Positions 1-7,194 of a DNA stretch of 8,123 nucleotides are shown here, one piece after another (the first letter of the stretch is position 1; each line of letters opens with the position of its first letter). This DNA comes from Cryomorphaceae bacterium. Its GTDB lineage: Bacteria > Bacteroidota > Bacteroidia > Flavobacteriales > Schleiferiaceae. The translations under genes and the position numbers were made by a program. The DNA is taken from assembly GCA_003451355.1 (NCBI GenBank), contig DMDX01000088.1:9296-17418 (forward strand), read 5' to 3'. Below the pieces are notes generated by a model. It saw only the letters and a list, made by a program, of their open reading frames with translations. It made no database searches and was not told the DNA's origin.

Positions 1-309
1 ATCACCGACCGCGATGCGCTGCTGCGCCAGTACTTCGAAGGGCCGCAGGACAAGAGCCACCTTACCACCGAGATGCTCCTGCCGCCGGTTCAAGCCTTTG
101 ACGACGCCCACGGCGTCCGTCGGCTGTCCACCAAAGGGCTGTTTAAGACTGTGGGCGGATACGGAGGCGGCCCCTTTGTCAGCGTCCGCAGCTTTTTAAA
201 CAACGGCAGCATCGGAACTGCCGATGCCCTGCTCTTTGCCCCAGGCACCAGCAAAAACCGCCTTCGCATGGAGCTCGACCTCATCACCGCGTCGGTGGTG
301 TGGGAATAG
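1..309 (+). CDS. C-terminal part of a DUF4837-like protein (5' end outside window)
   Basis: Frame 1 is open from the first base to a TAG at 307-309, giving 102 codons with no start in view; the ATG at 73 is internal, because upstream codons read as sensible protein (RDALLRQYFEGP, then LTTEM). The segment STKGLFKTVGGYGGGPFVS, then LLFAPG and an MELDLIT tail, resembles what I remember of the C-terminus of the Bacteroidota DUF4837 family: an RD...GP...TTE stretch, then RGLW...GGPFVS...FAP...K...EL. The function of that family is unknown to me; members I recall are predicted lipoproteins, but the N-terminus that would show this is missing. The gene converges on recO. Its stop codon is immediately followed by a 7-bp repeat array, and TAGCCGGTGGCT at the stop resembles the leader seen after the PBP1A gene and scoB. 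That this is coding is fairly sure; the family name is a recollection without a search. Confidence 0.75.
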   Translation: MTDRDALLRQYFEGPQDKSHLTTEMLLPPVQAFDDAHGVRRLSTKGLFKTVGGYGGGPFVSVRSFLNNGSIGTADALLFAPGTSKNRLRMELDLITASVVWE

Positions 310-311
310 CC

Positions 312-498
312 GGTGGCTGCGCCACGTTTCTAGCTTCTTGTGGCTGCGCCACGTTTCTAGTTGCTTGTTTCTTGTGGCTGGCGCCACGTTTCTTGTTGCT
401 AGTTTCTTGTGACTAGAAACAGGAAACCAGAAACAGGAAACCAGAAACCAAAGACCAGTGACCAGTAACTAGAAACCGGCTGCTAGTAGCTAGTTACA
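312..498. repeat. Degenerate 7-bp tandem repeat array filling the convergent gap
   Basis: Starting at 312, nearly every base can be parsed into consecutive heptads of the form nGnnnC(T/C/A); two units are 6 bp (319-324, 346-351). Examples are CGTTTCT at 325, 352 and 387, TGTGGCT at 339 and 373, AGAAACA at 415 and 429, GGAAACC at 422 and 436, AGTGACC at 457 and AGTAACT at 464. G at position 2 and C at position 6 are almost invariant while the other positions drift. Orientation flips at 414/415: the left half reads GTTTCT-type on the plus strand and the right half AGAAAC-type, so the array is a large imperfect inverted repeat lying between two convergent genes. The last unit (AGTTACA, 492-498) contains the recO stop codon. 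No reading frame in it looks like protein. A strand-symmetric terminator or a spreading repeat are the readings I consider; neither is proven. Confidence 0.85.
313..387. repeat. Three mini-hairpins GTGGC-loop-GCCAC embedded in the heptad array
   Basis: GTGGC-TGC-GCCAC occurs at 313-325 and 340-352, and a variant with a 4-nt loop (TGGC) at 374-387. Each has a perfect 5-bp stem. The spacers between them are 14 nt (326-339) and 21 nt (353-373), exactly two and three heptads, so the hairpins are placed in register with the 7-bp repeat. The 13-nt size and the 5+3+5 layout match the hairpins after the PBP1A gene and near the right edge, although the stem sequence is different. No T-run follows them, so they are not classical intrinsic terminators. 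Confidence 0.75.
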
Positions 499-1210
499 AA
501 TTCCTCAGAATTTCCACCGACTTAAGGCGGCCCCATCCCGTGTGCTGGGACTCGAGGTAGGCCAGTAGGGCGTCAAGGGCGTCGTTGCGCTCGATACGGT
601 CAAGCGAAGCGCCGGCCACAGCGCGCGCAAGGGCTTGCGAGGGCCCGGGGGGGAGCGCAGAACTGGCGAAGGACCCGATCGGAGCCCACGCCCCTTCTGC
701 AGGGAAAAACGGCCAAATCCCCTCGGTGGCGGGTGACTCGGGCGCCTCGAGCTCAAATCCGAGGTGGCGGCACACCAAAAGGGTTGCCTCAAGTGCCCCG
801 TAGGTCACGGGCTCTCCGCGATCCCATCGGGCCAAAAGCTCGTGAACGTCGTCAAAAAAAGCTGAATTCGCGCTGCCCTCGTACAGAACGGCCCTCAGCA
901 GTTCTGAAGTATACATGACCAGCATCTGGAGCTGCGGCTCGTCGTGCAAGCGGCGCCAAGGCGGATTGAGTCGGGCCTCCTGGATGCGCCCCAGCGAACC
1001 GCGTGCGCGGGCCGGAACCAACTCCAAACTCGCCAGCGGCTGCGCCATCGCGGGGCGAAATCCCCCTGCGGCGGATCGCAAACTCGGAATGTAGGCCGAC
1101 CACGTTCCCTCGGTACGAAGCCACAGGCGAAGAACCGCGGCGCGCTCCCCTTGGGGAGTACGGCCGAGCACCAAGGCTTGGTGCGTGTGGGGCGTGCTCA
1201 AGGCGGTCAC
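494..1210 (-). CDS. recO: DNA repair protein RecO
   Basis: This encodes a 238-residue protein, a normal length for RecO, the RecFOR-pathway mediator that binds DNA and RecR and helps load RecA onto SSB-coated single strands in the cytoplasm. The first ~80 residues fit the OB-fold (HQALVLGRTPQGERAAVLRLW, then WSAYIPSLR), followed by the basic stretch LGRIQEARL, a helical middle containing LVMYTSELLRAVLYE, and the typical RecO ending GWGRLKSVEILRNL. No CxxC zinc motif is visible. I chose the GTG at 1210-1208: it overlaps the porZ stop as GTGA, and the homologous part begins there. The ATG at 1324 would add 38 residues lying within the porZ C-terminal coding region that look unlike RecO. Translational coupling to porZ is likely. 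The stop TAA lies inside the last heptad of the intergenic repeat array. Confidence 0.88.
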   Translation of the reverse strand: MTALSTPHTHQALVLGRTPQGERAAVLRLWLRTEGTWSAYIPSLRSAAGGFRPAMAQPLASLELVPARARGSLGRIQEARLNPPWRRLHDEPQLQMLVMYTSELLRAVLYEGSANSAFFDDVHELLARWDRGEPVTYGALEATLLVCRHLGFELEAPESPATEGIWPFFPAEGAWAPIGSFASSALPPGPSQALARAVAGASLDRIERNDALDALLAYLESQHTGWGRLKSVEILRNL

Positions 1211-3528
1211 GGACGCACCAAAAGCCCTTGGACCACGGTGGTTTGGGTTCCGAAGGGGTTGTTGATCCAGAACTGGTACAGGCCGCTCGGAACCGGATCG
1301 CCCGCGCCGTCCATCGTGTCCCACACAAACTGGCCGCCCGAGGCATAGCCCTCAGCCACGCGACGCCCGTCGGCCGTTGTCACCTTCACGTAGGATTGGT
1401 CGACGAGCCCGGTGACGGTCCACATTCCGCGAAACTCAGGTCGGTAGGGGTTGGGGTACAGCAACGCCCCATCGAGTCGGTCGCTGGGCTCCACCGAAGC
1501 CGAGCGCAGCGAAAACAGTCCAAAATCGGTGGCGATGTAGGCGTAGCCTTGGTCGACGTCAAGGGCCAGGCCGGTGATGCGGTTGCCGGGCAGCGGACTG
1601 TTGTCGGAACGGTAGTGCGCCAACTGGGTAAGCCCGTCGGGCGAAAGCACGAACAGGCCCGCGGTCGCGGTGGCCACCCACTTTCGGTTACCTCCGTCCA
1701 CCGCAATGGCCGTGATGTCCTGGCCGGCGAGTACCGCCTGCACGCGTCCGTCGGCTTCGACCAGGAGCTGCTGGGCCTCAAAGTTGCCGCCCGTAAAAGC
1801 GTTTTGCGGCGTGTACAGCACGGCGAGACCGTTGGCGGTTCCGACCCAAAACTCGCCGTCGCGGTCAAAGCTGAAGGCGCCGATGCTGGCGCTGGGGAGG
1901 TTGCCGTTGCCGGTTCCGGCACTCAAACTTCGGGCGGAGGCTGCGCCGCCCACCACCCGAACCGTCACGATACCGGCCGTGCGCGTCTGAATCCAAAAGT
2001 CGCCGTTCTCGGCCTTCGTGATGCGCCGTACCGCCTGGCCGTTGAGGGCGCCCACGGCGTAGCCTTGCCAGGTTTCGGAACCCGGATCGTAGCGGTGCAG
2101 CGGAACATCCGACAAGCTGTTGGTCACCCACAGGGCACCGTCGTCGCCCCAAGTGAGGCCACCGCAGCGGACGTCGTTGGGGCCCGCCCCGTTGGCCGCG
2201 CGCAGCGACGAATTGCCGACGGTCCAGCGTCGGTACAGGCTGTTGGCGCGGAACTCGAGCACGCCTCCGCCCCAAGACGCCGCAAACCAGTGGGTCGAGT
2301 CAGCGGGGTCGGTTAGCACTTCGAGTAGGTCTTTGGCCCCGTCAAAGTTGGACGCGCTGCGCCATGCGGCGCCTGGTCGGGGCTGGCGGTACAGGCCGCC
2401 GTTGAGGTAGAGCGGAGTCCACGGACCTTCGACGGCTCCGGTGAGTAACGTGGTTCCGCGAAGGGCATCCCAGCGGACGTCAAAGGCTTCGGGGCCGGCG
2501 GGTCCGCTCAGGCTGCGGTGCTGCGCGTAGCTGGCGTTGTCAAAAAAACTAATTCCGCGCGACGGATTGGCCACCCACCGAACCGGTTGGCCATCTTGGC
2601 CGTTGAATCCGCATGCGAGGTCGCGGGGCACAAACCCGGAATTGCCTGAAAATCCGCCCGAAAGCACCGACTGGACCTGGCCTCCGGCGTTGAAGAGCTG
2701 CACGTCAAACGGTCGCACGACACCCCACCGGCCCGCGCACGCGCAGATGCGCTGGGCCTCCTGGCCGTCTGAGGGGGTTGCGAGGGTAGACCATCCGCCC
2801 GCCGTACGTCGGTAGGCCTTGCCGGCCGAAATCGCGGCCAGTTCGCCGTGCGAAGCGGCCAACGAGGTCAGGACCGAGTCTGAGAAGCGGCCGCGCGCCT
2901 GCCAAGCCGACGGCAGGTAAAGGGGGTCCTGTAGGGATGCCGCGCGCAGCCCGAGTTCCGTCGCGGCAAAAATGCTGTCGCCCAAAACGGCCACCGATGC
3001 CACGTAGGTGGGGTCGCTGTTGGTGCGCATCCGGTAGGTTCCGCGAACCGCATTGAGCGACAGGTCAAGCTCAACCACCCCAAACGCGGTCGCCGCAAAC
3101 ACGCGGTCGGCGCTCGCAAAGGCAAACTCAAGCACCTCGGTGCGGCCCTGAAACTGACCGCTGCGGGGAATGTCGTCCAGCGTGCGCACGTCGTTGGGCG
3201 TCCACCGGTCGATGCGTCCGTCGCGGTAGCCAAGCAGAGCAAAGCTGCCGTCGGGGCTCGCGGCCAGGCCCGAGAGACCGACGCCGCTCAAGCCCTCAAC
3301 GCTGCTGTGGCCTGTGAGGACGCGGTCGGGCCACTCCAAACTGGTGATTCCGAATTCCGAAAGTGCCAGCACGCGGTCCTGCATGACGGCGACCCGCTGG
3401 GTCGTGCGAAAGGGGGCGTGGTACTGCCATTCCGCCACTGGCGTCTGTGCCAGCGCGGCCCACGAAGCGAGCCACACGGCCGCTGTGATCTGTAGAGTGC
3501 TTCCTCGTCCCACCTCACAAAGATGCAT
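1207..3528 (-). CDS. porZ: PorZ-type beta-propeller protein of the type IX secretion system, with C-terminal sorting domain
   Basis: This is a 773-residue secreted protein, about the length I recall for PorZ (near 776 in Porphyromonas). A hydrophobic signal peptide ends near AALAQ (residue 28). The next region matches the PorZ N-terminal pattern: EWQYHAPF, SSVEGLSGVGLSGL and LLGYRDGRIDRWTP. Propeller blades follow, with repeats such as GEFWVGTANGLAVL (~558), RKWVATATAGLFVL (~615) and GYAYIATDFGLFSL (~661). The last 85 residues (from LLYPNPYRPEF, ~689, to GLLVRP) are a T9SS C-terminal domain. In Porphyromonas, PorZ belongs to the cell-surface attachment complex (PorU, PorV, PorQ, PorZ) and supplies anionic LPS to the PorU sortase; that role is carried over by family. 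A start at the GTG six codons in (3513) would give a more standard signal peptide. recO follows with a 4-bp overlap, and gldH diverges 20 bp upstream. A generic two-component-regulator propeller protein with a sorting tail is the alternative. Confidence 0.85.
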   Translation of the reverse strand: MHLCEVGRGSTLQITAAVWLASWAALAQTPVAEWQYHAPFRTTQRVAVMQDRVLALSEFGITSLEWPDRVLTGHSSVEGLSGVGLSGLAASPDGSFALLGYRDGRIDRWTPNDVRTLDDIPRSGQFQGRTEVLEFAFASADRVFAATAFGVVELDLSLNAVRGTYRMRTNSDPTYVASVAVLGDSIFAATELGLRAASLQDPLYLPSAWQARGRFSDSVLTSLAASHGELAAISAGKAYRRTAGGWSTLATPSDGQEAQRICACAGRWGVVRPFDVQLFNAGGQVQSVLSGGFSGNSGFVPRDLACGFNGQDGQPVRWVANPSRGISFFDNASYAQHRSLSGPAGPEAFDVRWDALRGTTLLTGAVEGPWTPLYLNGGLYRQPRPGAAWRSASNFDGAKDLLEVLTDPADSTHWFAASWGGGVLEFRANSLYRRWTVGNSSLRAANGAGPNDVRCGGLTWGDDGALWVTNSLSDVPLHRYDPGSETWQGYAVGALNGQAVRRITKAENGDFWIQTRTAGIVTVRVVGGAASARSLSAGTGNGNLPSASIGAFSFDRDGEFWVGTANGLAVLYTPQNAFTGGNFEAQQLLVEADGRVQAVLAGQDITAIAVDGGNRKWVATATAGLFVLSPDGLTQLAHYRSDNSPLPGNRITGLALDVDQGYAYIATDFGLFSLRSASVEPSDRLDGALLYPNPYRPEFRGMWTVTGLVDQSYVKVTTADGRRVAEGYASGGQFVWDTMDGAGDPVPSGLYQFWINNPFGTQTTVVQGLLVRP

Positions 3529-3549
3529 ACCTTCGCAGTATTAAACGTA
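3528..3549. promoter_or_regulatory. Very short divergent start region with candidate -7 elements for porZ and gldH
   Basis: Only 20 bp separate the two start codons. Against the Bacteroidota -7 consensus TAnnTTTG, the plus strand has TACCTTCG at 3528-3535, 13 nt before the gldH ATG. The minus strand has TACGTTTA at 3549-3542, 13 nt before the porZ ATG. Each matches five of the six fixed positions. I see no convincing -33 TTTG for either, so both are weak candidates. If real, the two promoters overlap and the -33 regions lie inside the opposite gene. Confidence 0.3.
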
Positions 3550-4028
3550 TGAAACGCCAACTGCTCCCTTTTCTATGGACCGCCCTGCTGGCCGCGGCAG
3601 CCGTTGGATGCAGTCCCAGCCCGGAATTTGCCGTCGTCCGCGACATTCCCGGCGAGGCGTGGTACTCCGATTCCTTGCTCGTTTTTGACGTCGAAATCGC
3701 CGACACCACCGCTACGTACCGCGTCGAAGTGGACGTTCGGCACGCCGGCACCTACGCCTACCGCAATCTTTACGTGGGCCGCGACGTGCTGAATAAGGGC
3801 GGAACCGTGTACCGCGACACCGCCGAGTTCCAGCTTGCCAGCCCCGAGGGCCAGTGGATCGGCGACGGAATCACAGGGCTCAAAACCGTCACCCTGCCCT
3901 ACCGAAGTGAGGGCTTGCGGGTTCCGAAGCCCGACACCTACCGCTTTCGCCTGCAGCACCTGATGCGCGATGAGCCCTTGAAGGGCATCCATTCGGTGGC
4001 CCTAAAATTGTACCGCGAAGCACCTTAA
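3549..4028 (+). CDS. gldH: Gliding motility lipoprotein GldH
   Basis: This encodes a 159-residue lipoprotein. A lysine/arginine start and hydrophobic stretch lead to a lipobox ending AVGC, with the acylated cysteine at residue 21. The remainder shows the GldH pattern: W-Y-SDSLLVFDVEIAD, then YRVEVDVRHAGTYAYRNLYV, DTAEFQLASPEGQWIGDGI, PDTYRFRLQHLMRDEPLKGI and a final VALKLYR. In Flavobacterium johnsoniae, GldH is an outer-membrane lipoprotein needed for gliding and, as I recall, for keeping other Gld/T9SS lipoproteins stable. A motility phenotype here is not implied, since non-gliding relatives also carry gldH. The PBP1A gene starts 10 bp after the stop, the order I know from flavobacteria, so the two are probably cotranscribed. 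The divergent porZ neighbour adds a second T9SS gene. The length is normal and the gene looks intact. Confidence 0.9.
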   Translation: MKRQLLPFLWTALLAAAAVGCSPSPEFAVVRDIPGEAWYSDSLLVFDVEIADTTATYRVEVDVRHAGTYAYRNLYVGRDVLNKGGTVYRDTAEFQLASPEGQWIGDGITGLKTVTLPYRSEGLRVPKPDTYRFRLQHLMRDEPLKGIHSVALKLYREAP

Positions 4029-4038
4029 GCACCCCAAA

Positions 4039-6327
4039 ATGGCTAAACAATCTGATCCGGATTTTCGTCCCTTGGTACGTTGGTTCTGGTACGCCGTCGT
4101 GGGCGGTCCACTCTTTTTGATTCTCTTGCTCTTGCTGACGTGGGCGGGCCTGTTCGGAAGCCTTCCTTCGACCGAAGAGATCGCCAACCCCAAGAGCTAC
4201 CTCGCCACCGAAATCATCACTTCAGACAACCGCCAGCTCGGAACCTTTTTTACCGAAAACCGCGTCCACGCCGACTTTAGCGAGCTTCCTCCGCACCTCG
4301 TGCAGGCCCTGATTGCCACTGAGGACGAGCGCTTTTACAACCACGGCGGAATCGACTTTCGCTCCCTCGCCCGCGCCGTGACCGCATTGGGTCGCGACGG
4401 TGGCGGATCCACCATCACCCAGCAGCTGGCCAAGCAAATGTTCCACGAGCCCGCCGGAGGCCTGGGTCGCATCTTTCAAAAGCTCAAAGAATGGATTATC
4501 GCCATGCAGCTCGAGTCGCGCTACTCCAAAGACGAGCTCATTGCGATGTACTTCAACCAGTTTGACTTCCTGTACCAAGGCGTCGGAATCCACAACGCCG
4601 CCAACGTCTACTTCCGAAAAACTCCCGACGAGTTGACGACCGAAGAATCCGCCATGCTCGTGGGAATGTGCAAAAACCCTTGGCTGTACAACCCCGCGCG
4701 TGCCGGCCGCGAAGAATCCGCCCTAAAGCGCCGCAATACCGTTCTCAATCAAATGGAACGCAGCGGATTTCTCTCCGAAGAGGCCGCCGACTCCCTGAAG
4801 GCGATTCCCATTACCCTTCAGTTTACCCCGGGTGGCCACGACAAGGGCCTTGCTCCCTACCTGCGCGAACACATCCGCCAGTTTATGAAAGAGTGGGTAC
4901 AAACCCACCGCAAGCCCGACGGATCCGAGTACAACCTCTACACCGACGGCCTCAAAATCTACACGACCATCGACAGCCGCATGCAGCGCGCCGCCGAAGA
5001 GGCCATGGAACAGCACCTTACGCAGCTCCAAAAAGCGTTCTTTCGCCAAATTAAGGGACGCGCCGCGGGTCCATTCTACTTTCAGGACGGAAGCTCCGTG
5101 ACCGGAGCCAACCAAATCCTGACCAAGGCCATGAAGCAGACGCAGCGCTGGCGCAACCTGCGCGCCGAGGGCCTCAGCGAAGAGGCGGCCACTGCAGCCT
5201 TTAAAAAGCCCGTCGAGATGAAAATCTTCGCCTGGGGCGGTGACCGCGATACCGTGCTCAGTCCGTGGGACTCCGTCAAGTACATGAAGTCCATCTACCA
5301 GGCTGGCCTTCTGAGCGTCGAGCCGCAAACCGGCTTCATCAAAGCATGGGTCGGCGGAGTCGACTTCCGCCACTTTAAGTACGATGCGGTCCGTCAGGGC
5401 CGTCGCCAAGTGGGTTCGACGTTTAAACCGTTTGTGTACGCCGCGGCGATTGCCGACAAAAAGTACTCGCCGTGCATGCAGGTTCCCAACATCCAAACAT
5501 GCATCGAGGCGGGCCAGTACGGACTCGCCGAGACCTGGTGCCCCAGCAATTCCGACGACAAGTACGGCGGCGTGCTCACCCTCAAGCAGGCACTCGCGGG
5601 CTCGGTCAACACCGTGACCACCTACCTAATGAAGCAAATCGGGCCCGCTCCAGTGGTGCAGCTCGCCCGCAACTTGGGCGTAACCTCAGACATTCCCGTG
5701 GTGCCCTCGATTGCCCTCGGAACCGTCGACCTCAGCATCTATGAGCTCGTCGGAGCCTACACCGCCTTTGGCAACCAAGGCCTCTACACCGAGCCCATCG
5801 TCATCCTGCGCATCGAGGACGCGAACGGCGTCGTGCTCGACGAGTTCAGCCCCGCTTCGCGCGAGGTCTTCAGCCCCGAGGTCGCCTACACCATGGTCAA
5901 CCTTCTTCAGGGCGTTACCCAGGGCGGAACCGGCGCGCGCCTTCGCTACGCCGGTGGCGGCTATCCCGACGGCGTGGCCACGGGCTTCCCGTATTCGTTT
6001 GACATGCCGATCGCGGGTAAAACGGGTACCACACAAAACAACTCCGACGGCTGGTTTGTCGGAATGGTTCCGAACCTCGTCACCGGCGTCTGGGCCGGAT
6101 GCCAAGACCGCTCTGCCCACTTTGGGTCCACCGCCTACGGCCAAGGTGCAAGCACCTCACTGCCGATTTGGGCCCTTTACATGCGCCGTCTGTACGCCGA
6201 CCCCAAAATCGGAGTACGCCGCGACGGATTTGATGCCCCGTCCACTCCGATGACCATACCCCTTAACTGCGGCGAATTCTTCAGCGACCAGGCTGAGGCG
6301 CGCGAAGAGGGGTCGGAGTTCAACTAG
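4039..6327 (+). CDS. mrcA: Class A penicillin-binding protein 1A (bifunctional peptidoglycan glycosyltransferase/transpeptidase)
   Basis: This 762-residue inner-membrane enzyme polymerises lipid II into glycan strands and cross-links the peptides. A short cytoplasmic tail and one transmembrane helix (about residues 15-40) come first. The GT51 glycosyltransferase domain shows EDERFYNHGG with the catalytic Glu at 95, GGSTITQQLAKQMF (~122-135), then KEWIIAMQLE with YSKDELIAMYFNQ, and RRNTVLNQM. The transpeptidase domain has all three penicillin-binding motifs: STFK with nucleophile Ser460, SVN at 522-524 and KTGTT at 661-665. Motifs and length are complete, so it should be active. It sits 10 bp downstream of gldH and is likely cotranscribed. 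Its stop codon TAG is also the first three bases of the repeat leader TAGCGAGGTTGGCT. The symbol follows E. coli usage; ponA or pbpC are other names applied to such genes. Confidence 0.95.
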   Translation: MAKQSDPDFRPLVRWFWYAVVGGPLFLILLLLLTWAGLFGSLPSTEEIANPKSYLATEIITSDNRQLGTFFTENRVHADFSELPPHLVQALIATEDERFYNHGGIDFRSLARAVTALGRDGGGSTITQQLAKQMFHEPAGGLGRIFQKLKEWIIAMQLESRYSKDELIAMYFNQFDFLYQGVGIHNAANVYFRKTPDELTTEESAMLVGMCKNPWLYNPARAGREESALKRRNTVLNQMERSGFLSEEAADSLKAIPITLQFTPGGHDKGLAPYLREHIRQFMKEWVQTHRKPDGSEYNLYTDGLKIYTTIDSRMQRAAEEAMEQHLTQLQKAFFRQIKGRAAGPFYFQDGSSVTGANQILTKAMKQTQRWRNLRAEGLSEEAATAAFKKPVEMKIFAWGGDRDTVLSPWDSVKYMKSIYQAGLLSVEPQTGFIKAWVGGVDFRHFKYDAVRQGRRQVGSTFKPFVYAAAIADKKYSPCMQVPNIQTCIEAGQYGLAETWCPSNSDDKYGGVLTLKQALAGSVNTVTTYLMKQIGPAPVVQLARNLGVTSDIPVVPSIALGTVDLSIYELVGAYTAFGNQGLYTEPIVILRIEDANGVVLDEFSPASREVFSPEVAYTMVNLLQGVTQGGTGARLRYAGGGYPDGVATGFPYSFDMPIAGKTGTTQNNSDGWFVGMVPNLVTGVWAGCQDRSAHFGSTAYGQGASTSLPIWALYMRRLYADPKIGVRRDGFDAPSTPMTIPLNCGEFFSDQAEAREEGSEFN

Positions 6328-6381
6328 CGAGGTTGGCTCGTTAGCTTTTTGCGCTTCGGGCCTTCGACCCTGCGCGCTGGG

Positions 6382-6428
6382 GCCCCTTCGGGGCTAGGGC
6401 TGCTTCGCAGCTAGAGCCGCGGAGCGGC
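6382..6428 (+). repeat. Three consecutive 13-nt mini-hairpins at a 17-nt period
   Basis: GCCCC-TTC-GGGGC (6382-6394), GCTGC-TTC-GCAGC (6399-6411) and GCCGC-GGA-GCGGC (6416-6428) each have a perfect 5-bp stem and a 3-nt loop. They are separated by TAGG and TAGA, giving an exact 17-nt period. The stems differ at internal positions, yet both arms change together. The GC-rich stems would be stable in RNA or single-stranded DNA. No T-run follows, so any terminator role would have to be Rho-assisted or otherwise atypical. Confidence 0.8.
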
Positions 6429-6432
6429 AACA

Positions 6433-6467
6433 AGTACCCAGTTACCAGTTACTAGAGCGTAGCGCCC
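6433..6467 (+). repeat. Five heptads of the nGnnnCy type upstream of scoA
   Basis: Consecutive 7-bp units run from 6433 (AGTACCC) through AGTTACC at 6440, AGTTACT at 6447 and AGAGCGT at 6454 to AGCGCCC at 6461. They share the G-2/C-6 pattern of the larger array at 312-498 and of the units at 7888-7915. They lie where the scoA promoter would be expected, so they could affect its spacing. Confidence 0.7.
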
Positions 6468-6468
6468 T

Positions 6469-6476
6469 TAACTTTA
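6469..6476 (+). promoter_or_regulatory. Candidate -7 element for scoAB
   Basis: TAACTTTA matches five of the six fixed bases of the Bacteroidota -7 consensus TAnnTTTG, but ends only 4 nt before the scoA ATG. A transcript from it would be leaderless or nearly so. No clear -33 TTTG is present about 20 bp upstream, where the heptads lie. This is a weak candidate; the promoter may instead lie further upstream or transcription may read through from the PBP1A gene. Confidence 0.2.
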
Positions 6477-6480
6477 AGGC

Positions 6481-7191
6481 ATGATTCGCAAAGTTGTCGC
6501 CAACACCGACGTGGCCCTTGACGGGATCGCAGACGGTATGACCCTCATGGTGGGCGGGTTTGGCCTCTGTGGCATTCCCGAAAACCTCATCGCGGCCCTT
6601 CGCCAGCGCGGAACCCGCAACCTCACCTGCATCTCCAACAACGCGGGGGTCGATGGGTTTGGGTTGGGTTTGCTGCTTGAAACGCGTCAAATCCGCAAAA
6701 TGATTAGCTCCTATGTGGGCGAAAACGACGAATTCGAACGCCAAATGCTGTCGGGCGAGCTTGAGGTTGAACTGATTCCGCAGGGAACCCTCGCCGAGCG
6801 CTGCCGGGCGGCGGGCGCAGGAATTCCGGCATTTTACACGCCTGCGGGCTACGGAACCGAAGTGGCCGAGGGCAAAGAAATCCGAATGTTTGGCGGCAAG
6901 CCCCACCTTTTGGAGCACGCGTTTGAAGCCGACTTCGCGCTGGTCAAGGCCTGGAAGGGCGACGAGGCCGGCAACCTGATTTTTAAGGGCACCGCGCGCA
7001 ACTTCAACCCCATGATGGCCATGGCCGGACGCGTCACGGTGGCCGAGGTCGAAGAGCTCGTGCCCGCGGGGACACTCGACCCCAATGCCATCCACGTTCC
7101 GGGCATTTTTGTGCACCGCATCGTGCAAGGCACCCACTACGAGAAGCGTATTGAGCAGCGCACCGTCCGTCCCAAAAACCCCACAATCTAA
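6481..7191 (+). CDS. scoA: Succinyl-CoA:3-ketoacid CoA-transferase subunit A
   Basis: This 236-residue alpha subunit belongs to the cytoplasmic CoA-transferase that moves CoA from succinyl-CoA to acetoacetate, giving acetoacetyl-CoA and succinate (ketone-body or butanoate metabolism). Family signatures are clear: [13 protein letters not shown] near residue 25, [16 protein letters not shown] (51-66), [20 protein letters not shown] (74-93), [15 protein letters not shown], then [17 protein letters not shown] and [12 protein letters not shown], with VHRIVQG and YEKRIEQR near the C-terminus. The length is typical for a separate A subunit. The ATG at 6481 puts the usual MIRKVV-type start in place. 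scoB starts 3 bp after the stop, so the two are translated as a pair. The related atoD product (acetate CoA-transferase) is the alternative; the sequence fits the SCOT type better. Confidence 0.93.
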   Translation: MIRKVVANTDVALDGIADGMTLMVGGFGLCGIPENLIAALRQRGTRNLTCISNNAGVDGFGLGLLLETRQIRKMISSYVGENDEFERQMLSGELEVELIPQGTLAERCRAAGAGIPAFYTPAGYGTEVAEGKEIRMFGGKPHLLEHAFEADFALVKAWKGDEAGNLIFKGTARNFNPMMAMAGRVTVAEVEELVPAGTLDPNAIHVPGIFVHRIVQGTHYEKRIEQRTVRPKNPTI

Positions 7192-7194
7192 GCC

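Larger units (their letters stand above)
6325..6467 (+). repeat. Composite 3'-end repeat, copy A (leader, hairpins, heptads) after the PBP1A gene
   Basis: This fills the gap between the PBP1A gene and scoA. It begins with TAGCGAGGTTGGCT (6325-6338), whose TAG is the upstream stop codon. Then come a variant CGTTAGCT, a GCGC...GCGC-bounded segment with an imperfect GGGCC-TTC-GACCC hairpin (6358-6370), three perfect mini-hairpins (6382-6428) and five heptads (6433-6467). Bases 6325-6412 align, apart from an 8-nt insertion (6339-6346), with the reverse complement of 8001-8078: about 85% identity by eye over the first ~68 aligned bases. That makes these two copies of one element family. No ORF in it looks real and no transposase is present. 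Confidence 0.8.

Noticed and set aside
224..412. Open frame running from the first gene into the repeat array
   Set aside because: Its second half is only the translated heptad repeat (LRHVSS repeats), and its first half is out of frame with the DUF4837-like protein.
312..498. CRISPR array
   Set aside because: The 7-bp degenerate units have no alternating conserved repeat and unique spacer of about 30 bp each, and no cas gene is present.
1003..2316. 437-codon open frame on the plus strand
   Set aside because: It lies antisense to porZ, has no recognisable domain, and is explained by GC-rich codon bias of the porZ frame.
6347..6428. tRNA or small structured RNA gene
   Set aside because: The stem-rich shape suggested it, but there is no acceptor stem, T-loop consensus or anticodon arm, and the hairpins are a uniform repeated series.
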